A stretch of 64,000 bases of DNA from Candidatus Altimarinota bacterium (GTDB taxonomy: Bacteria; Patescibacteriota; Gracilibacteria; UBA4473). The position numbers and the translations under genes are program-made. Location: contig JAHDHX010000003.1 of NCBI GenBank assembly GCA_020631075.1, positions 62,001-126,000 on the forward strand. The letters run 5' to 3'. The stretch's first letter is position 1, and the number at the start of each line of letters is the position of its first letter. Under the pieces are notes generated by a model that saw nothing but the letters and a program-made list of their open reading frames with translations, was not told where the DNA came from and did not search any database. Shown here in pieces: positions 16,131-25,255 of this stretch.

Positions 16131-17543
16131 ATGATGAAGTCCCCTGCCATTGAAGATCATCCGTTTTTTCGGCCGCTGTATGCGGCGCAGGTGCTGGTGC
16201 AGGCGCTGACCTTAGTAGGGTGGTGCTATGGCTTGGCGATCTGTCTGGGGGGGGTGTCGCTGACTTCGGTGTGGTTGTTTTTCTTTGTGACGGCGGTGGC
16301 CCATGGGGTGACGAGTTTGCTGCTGTATCCGTTTTGGGACCGTACGCCGCCAGCGAAATTCCTCATCGGGCTGACGGTGGTGCTGTTGCTGGGGCTGCTG
16401 TTGCTGGGGCTGGGGGGGAGTGGGTCGATGCGGGTGTGGGGGGTGCTGGGGCTGTATGGGGGGGTGGTGAGTCACTTCCCGCTGGCGCTGAGCCGACTAG
16501 AGGAAGCGGTGTATAGCCCTGCGGAGGCGCGGACGCAGTTGCCGCACCTCGAAAGTGGGCACACGGTGGGCGTCGTGCTGGGGGCGCTGCTGATGCTGCT
16601 GTGGTTGCTGTGGCTGCCTGTGACGACGGCGTGGTGGCTGTGGCTGGGGCTGGCGGGGGCGCTGCTGGGGGTGAGTGGGGTGATATATCAATGCTATAGC
16701 CAACAAAAAAAGACCCATGGCCACGGGCACCCGCCTGGGCACCATTGCCAGCTGGGGACGCTGGTGCGCCACCCGCACTGGCGGTATGTGCGGCCGTTTG
16801 CGCTGGGGACGGTGCTGGTGTGGGGGTTGACGGTGGTGTTTGATTTTTTGTTTGTGCAGGCGATCTTAGAGCATTCGCTGACGCTGGACTCAATCGGGAA
16901 CTTTCTGTTGCGGATACAGGACGTGCAGTGGGAGAGTTTCTGGTCGCTGCGGGAAGAAATATCGACGCCTGACTCATTTTCGGTGCAATCAATCGCGCAT
17001 TTGCTGACGATGTTTCACTTGCTGTTTGGGGGGGTGACTTTCTGTCTGCAGTGGTGGTTGATCCCGATGGTGCTGGAACGGCGAGGGACGTGGACGCTGT
17101 GGGGGGTGAGTACGGTTTTTGGGGGACTGACGGCGCTGAGCCTGCTGCTGGGGCTGGTGAGCTCACAGTGGTATAAAATCCTCAGTCACATCCTGTATGC
17201 GCCGCACGCGACGGCCTACCATATGGGGCTGTATGCGCTGCCTGGGAATTTCCGTGAGTCGTATCGGTTGCTGATAGACGGGCTGGCCCAGCCGATCGGT
17301 GTGTTGCTGGGGCTGGGACTGCTGCTGGCGACGAGCCCTGCGGTAGTGGGGGGAGCGCTGCTGGTGGGGTATGGGGTGGTGTGGGGGCTGACGAAACCCG
17401 CCCGTGAGCAAAACATTGAGATATGCCGAGCGAGTATGCGCCACGCTGACCATGACCCACACCATGCAGCGGTGTGTCGGCAGATCATTACGCAGCCAGA
17501 CACCACGGTAGCCGGTGCGGTGGGGACGCTGGTGCGGGGGTGA
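16131..17543 (+). CDS. polytopic transporter-like membrane protein (MFS/TLC-like)
   Basis: A 470-aa protein with about twelve hydrophobic segments split by a cytoplasmic loop rich in His (KKTHGHGHPPGHH at about residues 195-207). The segment FRESYRLLIDGLAQPIG in the second half resembles the basic/acidic loop of MFS-like ATP/ADP-type (TLC) carriers. This is only a general likeness. It is expressed divergently from the cell-wall operon, so export or import of a wall precursor or nucleotide is possible. The His-rich loop may bind metal. The substrate is unknown. Confidence 0.55.
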   Translation: MMKSPAIEDHPFFRPLYAAQVLVQALTLVGWCYGLAICLGGVSLTSVWLFFFVTAVAHGVTSLLLYPFWDRTPPAKFLIGLTVVLLLGLLLLGLGGSGSMRVWGVLGLYGGVVSHFPLALSRLEEAVYSPAEARTQLPHLESGHTVGVVLGALLMLLWLLWLPVTTAWWLWLGLAGALLGVSGVIYQCYSQQKKTHGHGHPPGHHCQLGTLVRHPHWRYVRPFALGTVLVWGLTVVFDFLFVQAILEHSLTLDSIGNFLLRIQDVQWESFWSLREEISTPDSFSVQSIAHLLTMFHLLFGGVTFCLQWWLIPMVLERRGTWTLWGVSTVFGGLTALSLLLGLVSSQWYKILSHILYAPHATAYHMGLYALPGNFRESYRLLIDGLAQPIGVLLGLGLLLATSPAVVGGALLVGYGVVWGLTKPAREQNIEICRASMRHADHDPHHAAVCRQIITQPDTTVAGAVGTLVRG

Positions 17544-17585
17544 AGCGAAAAGGCTTGTCTTTCTGAAATTCGGCGTGGGGGAGCA

Positions 17586-17613
17586 TTGACAGGTCGGGGC
17601 GAGCCCGCACAAT
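17586..17613 (+). promoter_or_regulatory. glmS promoter, leaderless type
   Basis: TTGACA (17586-17591) and CACAAT (17608-17613) are 16 nt apart, and the glmS ATG at 17621 follows after 7 nt. Because Cys2 fixes the true start, this is one of the safest leaderless examples here. Confidence 0.7.
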
Positions 17614-17620
17614 GGGTGTG

Positions 17621-19369
17621 ATGTGTGGTGTATTTGCGGTTTCGGCGGAGAGCAGGACAGACGCGGGGGAACTGACCCTGCAGGGTCTGCGCCGACTGGA
17701 GTACCGTGGGTATGACAGCTGGGGGTTTGCTGTGCGTGGGTCCGACGGCCCAGCGACCATCACCAAGGATGTCGGGAAAATTTCGGAAGCGGATATTGCC
17801 TTCCCGTCGAGTGGTGAAGTGATTAGTCACTCCCGCTGGGCCACCCACGGTGGGGTGACGCAGGCCAACGCCCACCCGCACCGTGTGGGGCGGGTGACAC
17901 TGGTGCATAATGGGATCTGTGAGAATTATGCGGCGCTGAAGCAAGCTTTCCCTGGGCATGAGTATGTGTCGGAGACTGACACGGAGGTGATAGCGCGTGT
18001 GATCGATCATTACCTCGGGCAAGGGATGGGGCCCGTGGCGGCGATCCGCCAGGCGGTGGAGCAGATAGAGGGGCGGTATGCGGTGGTGTGTTTCATTGAC
18101 GGGCAGGCGGGGATATATGCCGCGCGGCGGGGGTCGCCGCTCATCATCGGGCGGAATGAAACGGAGACCTACATTGCGTCGGACATCCCTGCCTTCCTGA
18201 CGGAAACCAACGTCGTGAATTACCTCGATGATGATGAGATGGTGCACATAGTGGGGGGGAAGGCGGAGTACTTTAACCTGACGACGGGGGCGAGCGTGCA
18301 GAAGCGGGACATCGCGGTGCAATGGCAGTATGAACAGGCGGAGAAGGGAGACTTTGCACACTTTATGATCAAAGAGATCACGGAGCAAAAAGACACACTG
18401 AAGGCGGCCATCGACCACACGGACACGGAACTGAACCGCGCGGTGAACCTGCTGCGGGAGTGCAATGGGGCGTATTTCATCGCGTGTGGAACGGCCCACA
18501 AGGCGGCCATGGTGGCGGAGTATTTCTTTGCGGAGGTGTCGCGCCGTAAGGTGAACATTGTGGCGGCGTCGGAGATGAAGTACTTTCAGCAGTTTGTGAA
18601 TGATCGGACGGCGATGATCGCGGTGTCGCAGTCCGGCGAGACGGCGGACACGCTGGAAGAACTGCAAAAAGCGCAAACAAAGGGGGCGAAAATATTGTCA
18701 CTGACCAATGTGGTGAGCTCGAGCATGGCGCGGATGAGTGATGTGCATCTGCCCATCAATGCGGGGCCAGAGCAAGCGGTGGCGTCGACCAAGGCGGCGA
18801 CAGCCCAGATGGCGCTGCTCTTGCTGCTGGCGTATGCCGAGAGTGGCCGCACCAATGAAGGCCGTGAGCTGCTGCACACGGTGGCGGGGAATGTCAACGA
18901 CATGATCAACCCGCGGTATGAGGAGCACATTGCGGAAATAGCCAAGAGCATCGTGGAACGGGAAAACCTCTTCATCATTGGGCGGGGGGCGCTGGCGCCG
19001 ATGGCGTATGAGGCGGCGATTAAGATCCAAGAGGTGTCGTACATCCATGCGCAGGGTTTTGCGGCGGGGGAACTGAAACACGGGCCGATAGCGCTGATCA
19101 CGGATGGGGTGCCGGTGATAGTGCTGGGGGATGATCTGGAGACGATCTCGAACGCGACGGAACTGAAAGCGCGGGGGGCGCACTTGATCGGGGTTTCGGC
19201 GCAGCGTGATGATATATTTGATGAGTGGATCCGCGTGCCAGACTGCGGCACGGCCCAGTGCATTGCGTCGATCATCCCTGTGCAAATCTTGTCGTATCAC
19301 CTGGCGGTGCTGCGCGGGGTGGACCCTGACAAGCCGCGGAATCTGGCCAAGTCGGTCACGGTGAAGTAG
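17621..19369 (+). CDS. glmS: glutamine-fructose-6-phosphate aminotransferase (isomerising)
   Basis: A 582-aa enzyme making glucosamine-6-phosphate from fructose-6-phosphate and glutamine, the first committed step of UDP-GlcNAc and peptidoglycan synthesis. The N-terminal glutamine amidotransferase class II domain (about 2-215) starts MCGVFAVS; Cys2 is the nucleophile exposed after Met removal, so the ATG at 17621 is required and the ATG at 17612 is excluded. Two SIS sugar-isomerase domains follow (about 270-400 and 440-570), with CGTAHKA, SQSGETADTLE and the typical end DKPRNLAKSVTVK. It is next to the peptidoglycan operon, though on the other strand. No glmS ribozyme is visible; there is no room in the leader. 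Confidence 0.97.
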   Translation: MCGVFAVSAESRTDAGELTLQGLRRLEYRGYDSWGFAVRGSDGPATITKDVGKISEADIAFPSSGEVISHSRWATHGGVTQANAHPHRVGRVTLVHNGICENYAALKQAFPGHEYVSETDTEVIARVIDHYLGQGMGPVAAIRQAVEQIEGRYAVVCFIDGQAGIYAARRGSPLIIGRNETETYIASDIPAFLTETNVVNYLDDDEMVHIVGGKAEYFNLTTGASVQKRDIAVQWQYEQAEKGDFAHFMIKEITEQKDTLKAAIDHTDTELNRAVNLLRECNGAYFIACGTAHKAAMVAEYFFAEVSRRKVNIVAASEMKYFQQFVNDRTAMIAVSQSGETADTLEELQKAQTKGAKILSLTNVVSSSMARMSDVHLPINAGPEQAVASTKAATAQMALLLLLAYAESGRTNEGRELLHTVAGNVNDMINPRYEEHIAEIAKSIVERENLFIIGRGALAPMAYEAAIKIQEVSYIHAQGFAAGELKHGPIALITDGVPVIVLGDDLETISNATELKARGAHLIGVSAQRDDIFDEWIRVPDCGTAQCIASIIPVQILSYHLAVLRGVDPDKPRNLAKSVTVK

Positions 19370-19417
19370 CGGGGGGGAGGGCGGTAGCAGTATGAGAGAC
19401 TCTGGCGGGGGGAAGGG

Positions 19418-20524
19418 CTAAGTTTTTTTTTGCAGGCGCTGAAGCGTGGCAGCGACTTTCTGCGTGGTGTCGATGGTGGAGCTGAGCCATTGCTCGGACG
19501 GGTTGACGCTGCGGGCCTGCGGCCCGATGACAAAGAGAGACAGTGGGGTTTGGCCGTCGTAGAGCTGGTAGTCTTCACGCAGGGTGAGGTCAACACGGTC
19601 GGTGGTGAGGGACTGCAGCACAGGAATGCTCTGAAAGTCACTCTGGTAGCCTGTGCAGAGGATGACCCCGTGGCTGGTGGTGTGGCCTGAGTCAAGGGTG
19701 AGGGTGATGCTGTGGCCTGAGTCTGTGGCGGAGACGACCCGTGCGCTGGGCTGGAAATCGACGCGTTGGAAATCTATTTCTTGGTTGACCTGCTGCAGGA
19801 TCTGCTGGTTGTAGTCGGCATTAATGTCGATGGCGGTGCGAGGGTCGGCGTGGGGGGTGACCACTTGCAAGGTGAGGTCACGGGTGCGGGTGGTCAGCGC
19901 GTGGATGACTCGCACGGCTGACGCGCCGTAGCCCACAATGGTGATCTAGTCCTTTTCGGCGGCAAACTCTGCCCAATCTGCGTGGGTGTTTTGCTCATCG
20001 GCGTGGATGACGCGGTCGCTGGTGCGGACAAGCCCTGTGGGGTCACGCGGTGCGCCCATGCCCGTGGCGAGGACGACGCTGGCAACGGTGTGCTGGCGGT
20101 TGAGTTGGATGTGTCCGTCGGGGGTGAGGGCGAGGTGGTGGATGGGACTGCTAAACCTCAGGCCCGAGATATGCTGAGAGAGCCACTGCAAATAGTGCCG
20201 AAAGTTGTCGCTGCTGGGGAAGCCGCGCACGAGGGGGTAGCGCCTCTGGTAGCTGGGGGAGCGGGAACGCAAGTAGGTCTGGAAACTGAGGGCTGGGTCG
20301 GGGAGGATTTCTAAATTATGCGGGGTGATGGTGGTGCGGCGGTTGATGCGGTTGGGGGCGAAAAAGGCCCCAGCGCGATTACGGGCCTCAAACAGGACGC
20401 TACTCACGTCGTGCTGCTGGAGGGCGTGCTGCATGGCGAGGCCTTTGGGGCCAGCGCCGATGACGGCGACGTCAAAGTCGCCATTGTCACCATGAGAAAG
20501 GGGGGCTGTTTCAGGAGATTTCAT
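19418..20524 (-). pseudogene. FAD/NAD(P)-dependent oxidoreductase interrupted by an in-frame TAG
   Basis: Two consecutive pieces in one frame make a flavin-monooxygenase-like protein of about 367 residues. The first (20524-19946) has the FAD Rossmann motif VIGAGPKGLA and the later VVLATGMGAP motif. The second continues after a TAG at 19946-19948 with ITIVGYGASAVRV, the second (NADP) dinucleotide fold, and an ATGYQ-like ILCTGYQS motif. Homology runs through the stop, so the TAG splits a single gene. It may be a nonsense mutation, a base-call error or suppressed in vivo. The fold resembles SidA/IucD-type and FMO-type monooxygenases; the substrate is unknown. A palindromic operator precedes it. 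Confidence 0.75.
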
Positions 20525-20557
20525 GACGGTACATTCTTATGTCGTACGCTGTGGGTT

Positions 20558-20581
20558 GTCATTTTATGTGTATAAAATGAC
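20558..20581 (-). promoter_or_regulatory. perfect palindromic operator upstream of the oxidoreductase
   Basis: Ten-base arms GTCATTTTAT and ATAAAATGAC enclose GTGT. The site lies 34-57 bp before the start codon and includes -10-like AT-rich sequence, so it looks like a dimeric repressor site. The regulator is not in the window. Confidence 0.6.
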
Positions 20582-20677
20582 TTAAAATCTGTGGAAATGT
20601 TTTAAGTGAAACAAAAAGGAGGTGTAGTGGTTTACTATGGGGTGTCAGTAGCTGGGTGTAAAGTGATGTAAGAATCT

Positions 20678-22651
20678 TTATCGACGGAGCTTCCCTTCGA
20701 GGACGACGATCTCGTCACGGAGCATGGCGGCGAGCTCGAAGTCGAGGGCTTTAGTGGCGTCGTCCATTGACTGTTCGAGTTCCTTGATGAGGGTTTGTAT
20801 CTCTTCCTGCTTGGTGAGTTTGTCGAAGTCGCGGGTCTTTTTGGCGGTGAGTTCCTGCGAGATGTCGACGATTTCTTTCTTAATGGTGGTGGGGGTGATG
20901 CCGTGTTTGGTGTTGTAGGATTCTTGCAGCTCACGACGGCGGGCGGTTTCGTCCATGGCTTGGGCCATGGCGGGAGTGACTTTGTCGGCGTACATCGTGA
21001 CGCGGCCGTTTGAATTACGCGCGGCGCGGCCGATGATCTGCAGGAGGGAGTCGCGCGAGCGGAGGAAGCCTTGCTTGTCGGCGTCAAGGATGCAGATGAG
21101 TGAGACCTCGGGGAGGTCGAGGCCCTCCCGTAGGAGGTTAATGCCGACGATGACGTCGATGACGCCTTGGCGGAGCTCTGTGAGGATCTGGATGCGGTCG
21201 ATGGTGTCGATGTCGGAGTGGAGGTATTTGGCTTTGACGCCTGCTTCGATGAGGTACTCGGAGAGGTCTTCGGCAAATTTCTTGGTGACGGTAGTGATGA
21301 GGACGCGTTCGCCTTTGGCGATGGTGGCCTGGGTGTCGGCGAGGAGGTCGTCGATCTGGTGCTGGGTGGGGCGAACCTCGACTAGTGGGTCCAGCAGGCC
21401 CGTGGGGCGGATGATCTGCTCGACGATGTCGGACTCGTCACACTGGGCGTATTCGTATTTGCCTGGGGTGGCGGAGACGTAGATGACCTGGCCGAGGCGT
21501 GCCTCAAACTCGGGGAATTTTAGGGGGCGGTTGTCGTGCGCGGAGGGTAGACGGAAGCCGTGGGAGACGAGGTTGTTTTTGCGGGAGAGGTTGCCGTTGT
21601 GCATCCCCCCGACCTGCGGAATGGAAATGTGGGACTCGTCGACCATCATCAAAAAGTCGTCGGGGAAGTAGTCGAGCAGGGTCGTGGGGGGGGTGCCCGG
21701 GGCGGCCCCTGTCAGGTGTCGGGTGTAGTTTTCGATACCGTTGACGTAGCCCATTTCGCGCAGCATCTCTATGTCATACATGGTGCGCTGCTGGATGCGG
21801 TGGGCTTCGAGGGGTTTGCCGATTTCGTTGAGCTCTTTGTATCTCTCCTTGAGCTCGGCTTCGATGGTGCTGACGGCTGCTTCGATGCGGTCGGGGGTGG
21901 TGACCTGATGTTTGGCGGGGAAGATGAGTACGTCGTCGTGCTTGCGGATGAGCTCACCCGTGAAGGCGTCGACTTCTTTGATCACGTCGAGGTTGTCACC
22001 CCAGAACTCCAGCTGGTAGGCGTTGTCGCTATTAGGCGGGAAAATGGTGATGACGTCGCCGAGGACTTCAAAGCTCCCGCGTTTGAGGTTGGATTTGACG
22101 CGTTCGTATTGCACGTCGACCAGCTGGCGGAGGAGGTCAGCCCTTGGGTAGTCGGCGCCTGCCTTGAGCGGGAAGGCAAGGCCTTCGTAGGTTTCGACGT
22201 CACCGAGACCGTAGATGCAGGACACTGAACTAATAATGATGACGTCGCGTCGGGTGAGGAGGTTGATGGTGGCGGCGTGGCGGAACTTTTCGATTTCTTC
22301 GTTGATGGTAGCTTCTTTCTCAATAAACGTGTCGGACTTGGCGATGTAGGCTTCGGGTTGGTAGTAGTCGTAGTAGGAGACAAAGTAGCTGACGGCATTA
22401 TGCGGAAAAAACTGCTGGAACTCGGCACAGAGCTGGGCGGCGAGGGTTTTATTATGCGCGAGGATCAACGTGGGGCGTTGCTGCTGCATGATGATATTGG
22501 CCATGGTGAAAGTCTTGCCCGTGCCCGTGGCCCCGAGGAGGGTTTGGTGCTTGATGCCGTCATTGAGACCCTGATGCAGGTGGGCGATGGCGGCTGGTTG
22601 GTCACCTGTGGGTTGGAATTTGGAGACGAGCTCAAAGGGGCGGGATTGCAT
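20678..22651 (-). CDS. uvrB: excinuclease ABC subunit B
   Basis: A 657-aa nucleotide-excision-repair helicase that loads onto damaged DNA with UvrA and then recruits UvrC. It has the Walker A motif GATGTGKTFTMANI near residue 40, the damage-probing beta-hairpin region YYDYYQPEAYI, the helicase DESH box, and late motifs QIIGRAARN. The C-terminal UVR domain that binds UvrC is complete (about residues 620-655). The ATG at 22649-22651 (MQSRPFELVSKF) is chosen because the preceding 38 residues of the longer frame are unrelated to UvrB. It is divergent from the alpha/beta hydrolase gene. uvrA and uvrC are absent here. Confidence 0.97.
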   Translation of the reverse strand: MQSRPFELVSKFQPTGDQPAAIAHLHQGLNDGIKHQTLLGATGTGKTFTMANIIMQQQRPTLILAHNKTLAAQLCAEFQQFFPHNAVSYFVSYYDYYQPEAYIAKSDTFIEKEATINEEIEKFRHAATINLLTRRDVIIISSVSCIYGLGDVETYEGLAFPLKAGADYPRADLLRQLVDVQYERVKSNLKRGSFEVLGDVITIFPPNSDNAYQLEFWGDNLDVIKEVDAFTGELIRKHDDVLIFPAKHQVTTPDRIEAAVSTIEAELKERYKELNEIGKPLEAHRIQQRTMYDIEMLREMGYVNGIENYTRHLTGAAPGTPPTTLLDYFPDDFLMMVDESHISIPQVGGMHNGNLSRKNNLVSHGFRLPSAHDNRPLKFPEFEARLGQVIYVSATPGKYEYAQCDESDIVEQIIRPTGLLDPLVEVRPTQHQIDDLLADTQATIAKGERVLITTVTKKFAEDLSEYLIEAGVKAKYLHSDIDTIDRIQILTELRQGVIDVIVGINLLREGLDLPEVSLICILDADKQGFLRSRDSLLQIIGRAARNSNGRVTMYADKVTPAMAQAMDETARRRELQESYNTKHGITPTTIKKEIVDISQELTAKKTRDFDKLTKQEEIQTLIKELEQSMDDATKALDFELAAMLRDEIVVLEGKLRR

Positions 22652-22722
22652 AAAAGGGATGGGCAAATGGCGGGGCCAAACAGCGAGTGGGGGGAGTGTG
22701 GGGATTTTGGGGGAAAGTGCAA

Positions 22723-22751
22723 GTGACAGGCCGTGGTGAAAAACATACAAT
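22723..22751 (+). promoter_or_regulatory. promoter of the alpha/beta hydrolase gene, leaderless type
   Basis: GTGACA (22723-22728) and TACAAT (22746-22751) are 17 nt apart; the ATG at 22759 follows 7 nt later. Confidence 0.6.
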
Positions 22752-22758
22752 ATCTGGG

Positions 22759-23562
22759 ATGTCACACACGATAGAAGAAAAGTACCGCGGGCTGGACGTG
22801 CACGTCGACGGGCGCCGCACCCATGTGCGGGTGTGGGGAGACGGAGACCCTGTGCTGGTGTGCCTGCACGGGTGGGGGGGGAGTGTGGGGAGCTTCAATG
22901 CGCTGGCGCCACGACTGGCCCAGGCGCTGGGGGGGGCGGTGTGGTGCGTGGATGTGCCTGGGTTTGGGCAGAGTGACCCGCCCCCCGCAGACGGCTGGGG
23001 CACGCGGCAGTTTGCCGACTGGCTGGAGGGGACACTGGCCGAACTGGGGCTGCGTGATGTGCCGCGGTTGGGGCACAGCAATGGGGGGCGGATACTCCTG
23101 CGTCATAGCCTAACCCACCCGCACCACGTGCCGACTGTGCTGGTGGGTGCCAGTGGGGTGCAGTGGCCCCTGACCCGACGCCAGCGGCTGACCCAAGTGC
23201 TGGCCAAGGTGAGTAAACCACTGACAGAGCGGCTGCCGAAGCGACTGGTGCGGTGGGTGACGGCGAAGGTGTTTCGTGCGCATGACTGGGCGGCGGCGCC
23301 TGCGTCGATGAAAGCGACGCTGAGCAAGAAGATGGCGGAAAAATGTATGCGAACGGAGCTGGGGGGGGTGACCCAGCGGGTGCTGCTGCTGTGGGGTGAG
23401 CACGACACCATGACGCCGATGAAGTCGGCCCGTGTGCTGCACGAGGGGCTGCCGAATGCGGAGCTGGCGGTGTGTGGGGGGCGGCACGGAATACACCGAA
23501 CGCACGCGGAGTGGGTGACTGAGCGGGTGGGGGGGTTTTTGGGGCGTGATGATAGGGCTTAG
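22759..23562 (+). CDS. alpha/beta hydrolase
   Basis: A 267-aa hydrolase of the abhydrolase_1 type. The oxyanion-hole motif is LHGWGG, the nucleophile elbow is GHSNGG (Ser at about residue 101), the acid is likely in LLWGEHDTMTP, and the catalytic His is in CGGRHGIHRTH. It has no signal peptide, so it is cytoplasmic; substrate unknown. The start is set by a -10 box 7 nt upstream. The stop codon TAG (23560-23562) is formed by the TA target site plus the first G of the adjoining MITE-like element, so the element was inserted at or into the end of this gene. The length is normal, so function is probably kept. Confidence 0.85.
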   Translation: MSHTIEEKYRGLDVHVDGRRTHVRVWGDGDPVLVCLHGWGGSVGSFNALAPRLAQALGGAVWCVDVPGFGQSDPPPADGWGTRQFADWLEGTLAELGLRDVPRLGHSNGGRILLRHSLTHPHHVPTVLVGASGVQWPLTRRQRLTQVLAKVSKPLTERLPKRLVRWVTAKVFRAHDWAAAPASMKATLSKKMAEKCMRTELGGVTQRVLLLWGEHDTMTPMKSARVLHEGLPNAELAVCGGRHGIHRTHAEWVTERVGGFLGRDDRA

Positions 23563-23750
23563 GCAGTGTTGAAATAACGGTGATAGAAAAGTGATAGATT
23601 GAAAGAAGAAATCTCGAACAAAAATGAATCTTTTTCGCGAGGGTACGCTTGAGAACTGCAAAAGGTACGAAGGTACCTTTTGCAAACCTCGCACTCCCCT
23701 CACAAAAAATCTCCTATTTTTATCCTGAGACCATTTATGTCAACACTGCC
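23562..23750 (+). mobile_element. MITE-like element, family B copy 1
   Basis: A 189-bp element with ends GGCAGTGTTG and (complement of the right end) GGCAGTGTTGACA, flanked by TA at 23560-23561 and 23751-23752. A central 12-bp perfect hairpin, TGCAAAAGGTAC-GAAG-GTACCTTTTGCA, could act as a terminator-like structure. It is a reverse-complement relative of 37108-37297. Its first base completes the TAG of the hydrolase gene. Confidence 0.85.
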
Positions 23751-23851
23751 TAGGGAGCAGCTGCTCCCTAATTCTTTGAGTAAAAAAATAAACCTTGTTG
23801 ACTTTTTGTGATCAAAAAACAAGATGAGGTTGATTTTTTGAAACTCTTTGC

Positions 23852-25201
23852 ATGAGGTCTCCTGATTTTTCTCAGCTTTGTCGCGTTTTTTGTTTGGTGT
23901 TGGTATTTGGGCTGGTGACGCCTGTGGGTGCTGCCTATGGCGAGTACCTCCCGCTGAGGGCCAATGAACTCAACCAAGCGTATGGGATTCGTAATACTTC
24001 TGCGCGGACGCTGAACTATCGGGTGACGTATGAGCCAGCGGAAAAATATGCACAGCAGTACACTTCGGCGGTGACGGCGCTGAGCTACACGGTGCCTGAG
24101 GGGTTGCAGCGGGTCGAGAGCCCTGTCGCGCCGCAAGCCGTGGATGCGGAAGTGCTGTATGACCTGACGCAATGGAGTAGCGGTGAGCATACGCTCAGTA
24201 GCTGGGCGGATGAGGCGTATTGCCCGCATGGGACGGGGCTGCCGAGTCAGCCGTGCCTGACGGCGGCCCACACGCAGATAGTCAAGCAGATGACGGCCAG
24301 TGTGGGCCCGCTGACCGAAACGATCGCCAGTGAGCGGATAAGCAGTCGGTTGGTGGACAGTGACCACCTGAGCCTGTATGCGCGGCAGTCTTTTGGGCGG
24401 CTGACGACACTCCGCACTGGGCACTGGCGCACGAGTGTGATGACGGTGCGGTACCCTGTGGATGGGCAGGTGTTTCACCTCGTGCTGCAGAGCCGACACC
24501 AAGGCAGCAGCGGCGACCACGCACGGCTGGCGAGCATGGTGGTGGGGTCGGCATTTTGGACGGAAGACAGCCCCGCGCCTGGGCTGACACCGCGGCGCAG
24601 CCAGCGGAGTCTGAACCGACCTGACCTCGACCTGCGGCCCCATGACCGCAAAGTCCGCCGTGGGGGGCGGGGGGTGCTGACCGCTGGGGGAGGGCGGAGT
24701 GAGCTGCAGACCATCAAAACCCTCGGGCAAACGCTGTCACTCAAGGTGCCGACTGAATTCCAAGTGGTGGTGAACACCCTGACGACAGACAATGGGCAGC
24801 TGGTCGCGCAGACCCCTGCGCGAGCCCAACTGACCGTCAGCCCTGTGTCGGTGGAGTGCCAACCGCTGTCGGGGCGGTATGCGCAGCGGTGTTTTGGGGA
24901 GCGGGCAACGGCGGACTTCGCCGAGTGGGGGCCGACAGATAGCCGCGGTGAGCAAGTGGAGCCGTATTATGATTTCTTGCGTTTGACCCCCACCAGCCCG
25001 CGCCAGCGTGAAGTCGGGCAATTGTATCAATTTGAGGATCAAGGGTTTGCCCATCGGGTGATGTATTGGGTGTCGCCGATCGACCAGACGGTGTATCGAC
25101 TGCATCACATGGCGCCCCGCGGGGGCCGCGAGACCCTCAACGAGATAGAGTGGCGGCGGGTGCTGACGAGTGTGCGGCACCAAGGGGATGTTGTGCAGTA
25201 A
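23852..25201 (+). CDS. secreted protein of unknown function
   Basis: A 449-aa protein with a signal peptide at about residues 1-29 (CRVFCLVLVFGLVTPVGA). The mature part seems to contain two similar halves, each with a DFAEW/SSWADEAY-like segment and a closing segment with a HRVMYWVSPIDQTVYRLHHMA-like or FHLVLQSRHQ-like strand. It may thus be an internal duplication. A basic linker lies between the halves (about residues 240-275). No catalytic motif is seen. The upstream DNA has a small hairpin (TTTTG-TGAT-CAAAA) but no clear promoter. It is probably an envelope or secreted protein. Confidence 0.7.
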   Translation: MRSPDFSQLCRVFCLVLVFGLVTPVGAAYGEYLPLRANELNQAYGIRNTSARTLNYRVTYEPAEKYAQQYTSAVTALSYTVPEGLQRVESPVAPQAVDAEVLYDLTQWSSGEHTLSSWADEAYCPHGTGLPSQPCLTAAHTQIVKQMTASVGPLTETIASERISSRLVDSDHLSLYARQSFGRLTTLRTGHWRTSVMTVRYPVDGQVFHLVLQSRHQGSSGDHARLASMVVGSAFWTEDSPAPGLTPRRSQRSLNRPDLDLRPHDRKVRRGGRGVLTAGGGRSELQTIKTLGQTLSLKVPTEFQVVVNTLTTDNGQLVAQTPARAQLTVSPVSVECQPLSGRYAQRCFGERATADFAEWGPTDSRGEQVEPYYDFLRLTPTSPRQREVGQLYQFEDQGFAHRVMYWVSPIDQTVYRLHHMAPRGGRETLNEIEWRRVLTSVRHQGDVVQ

Positions 25202-25255
25202 GAAGAGAGTGTTTACAGTACACATTGTACGTCCCCTCCTCTGTGTGAACTGCCT

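Noticed and set aside
17612-17620. GlmS start at the ATG 17612
   Set aside because: GlmS must expose Cys as its first residue after Met removal, which only the ATG at 17621 provides.
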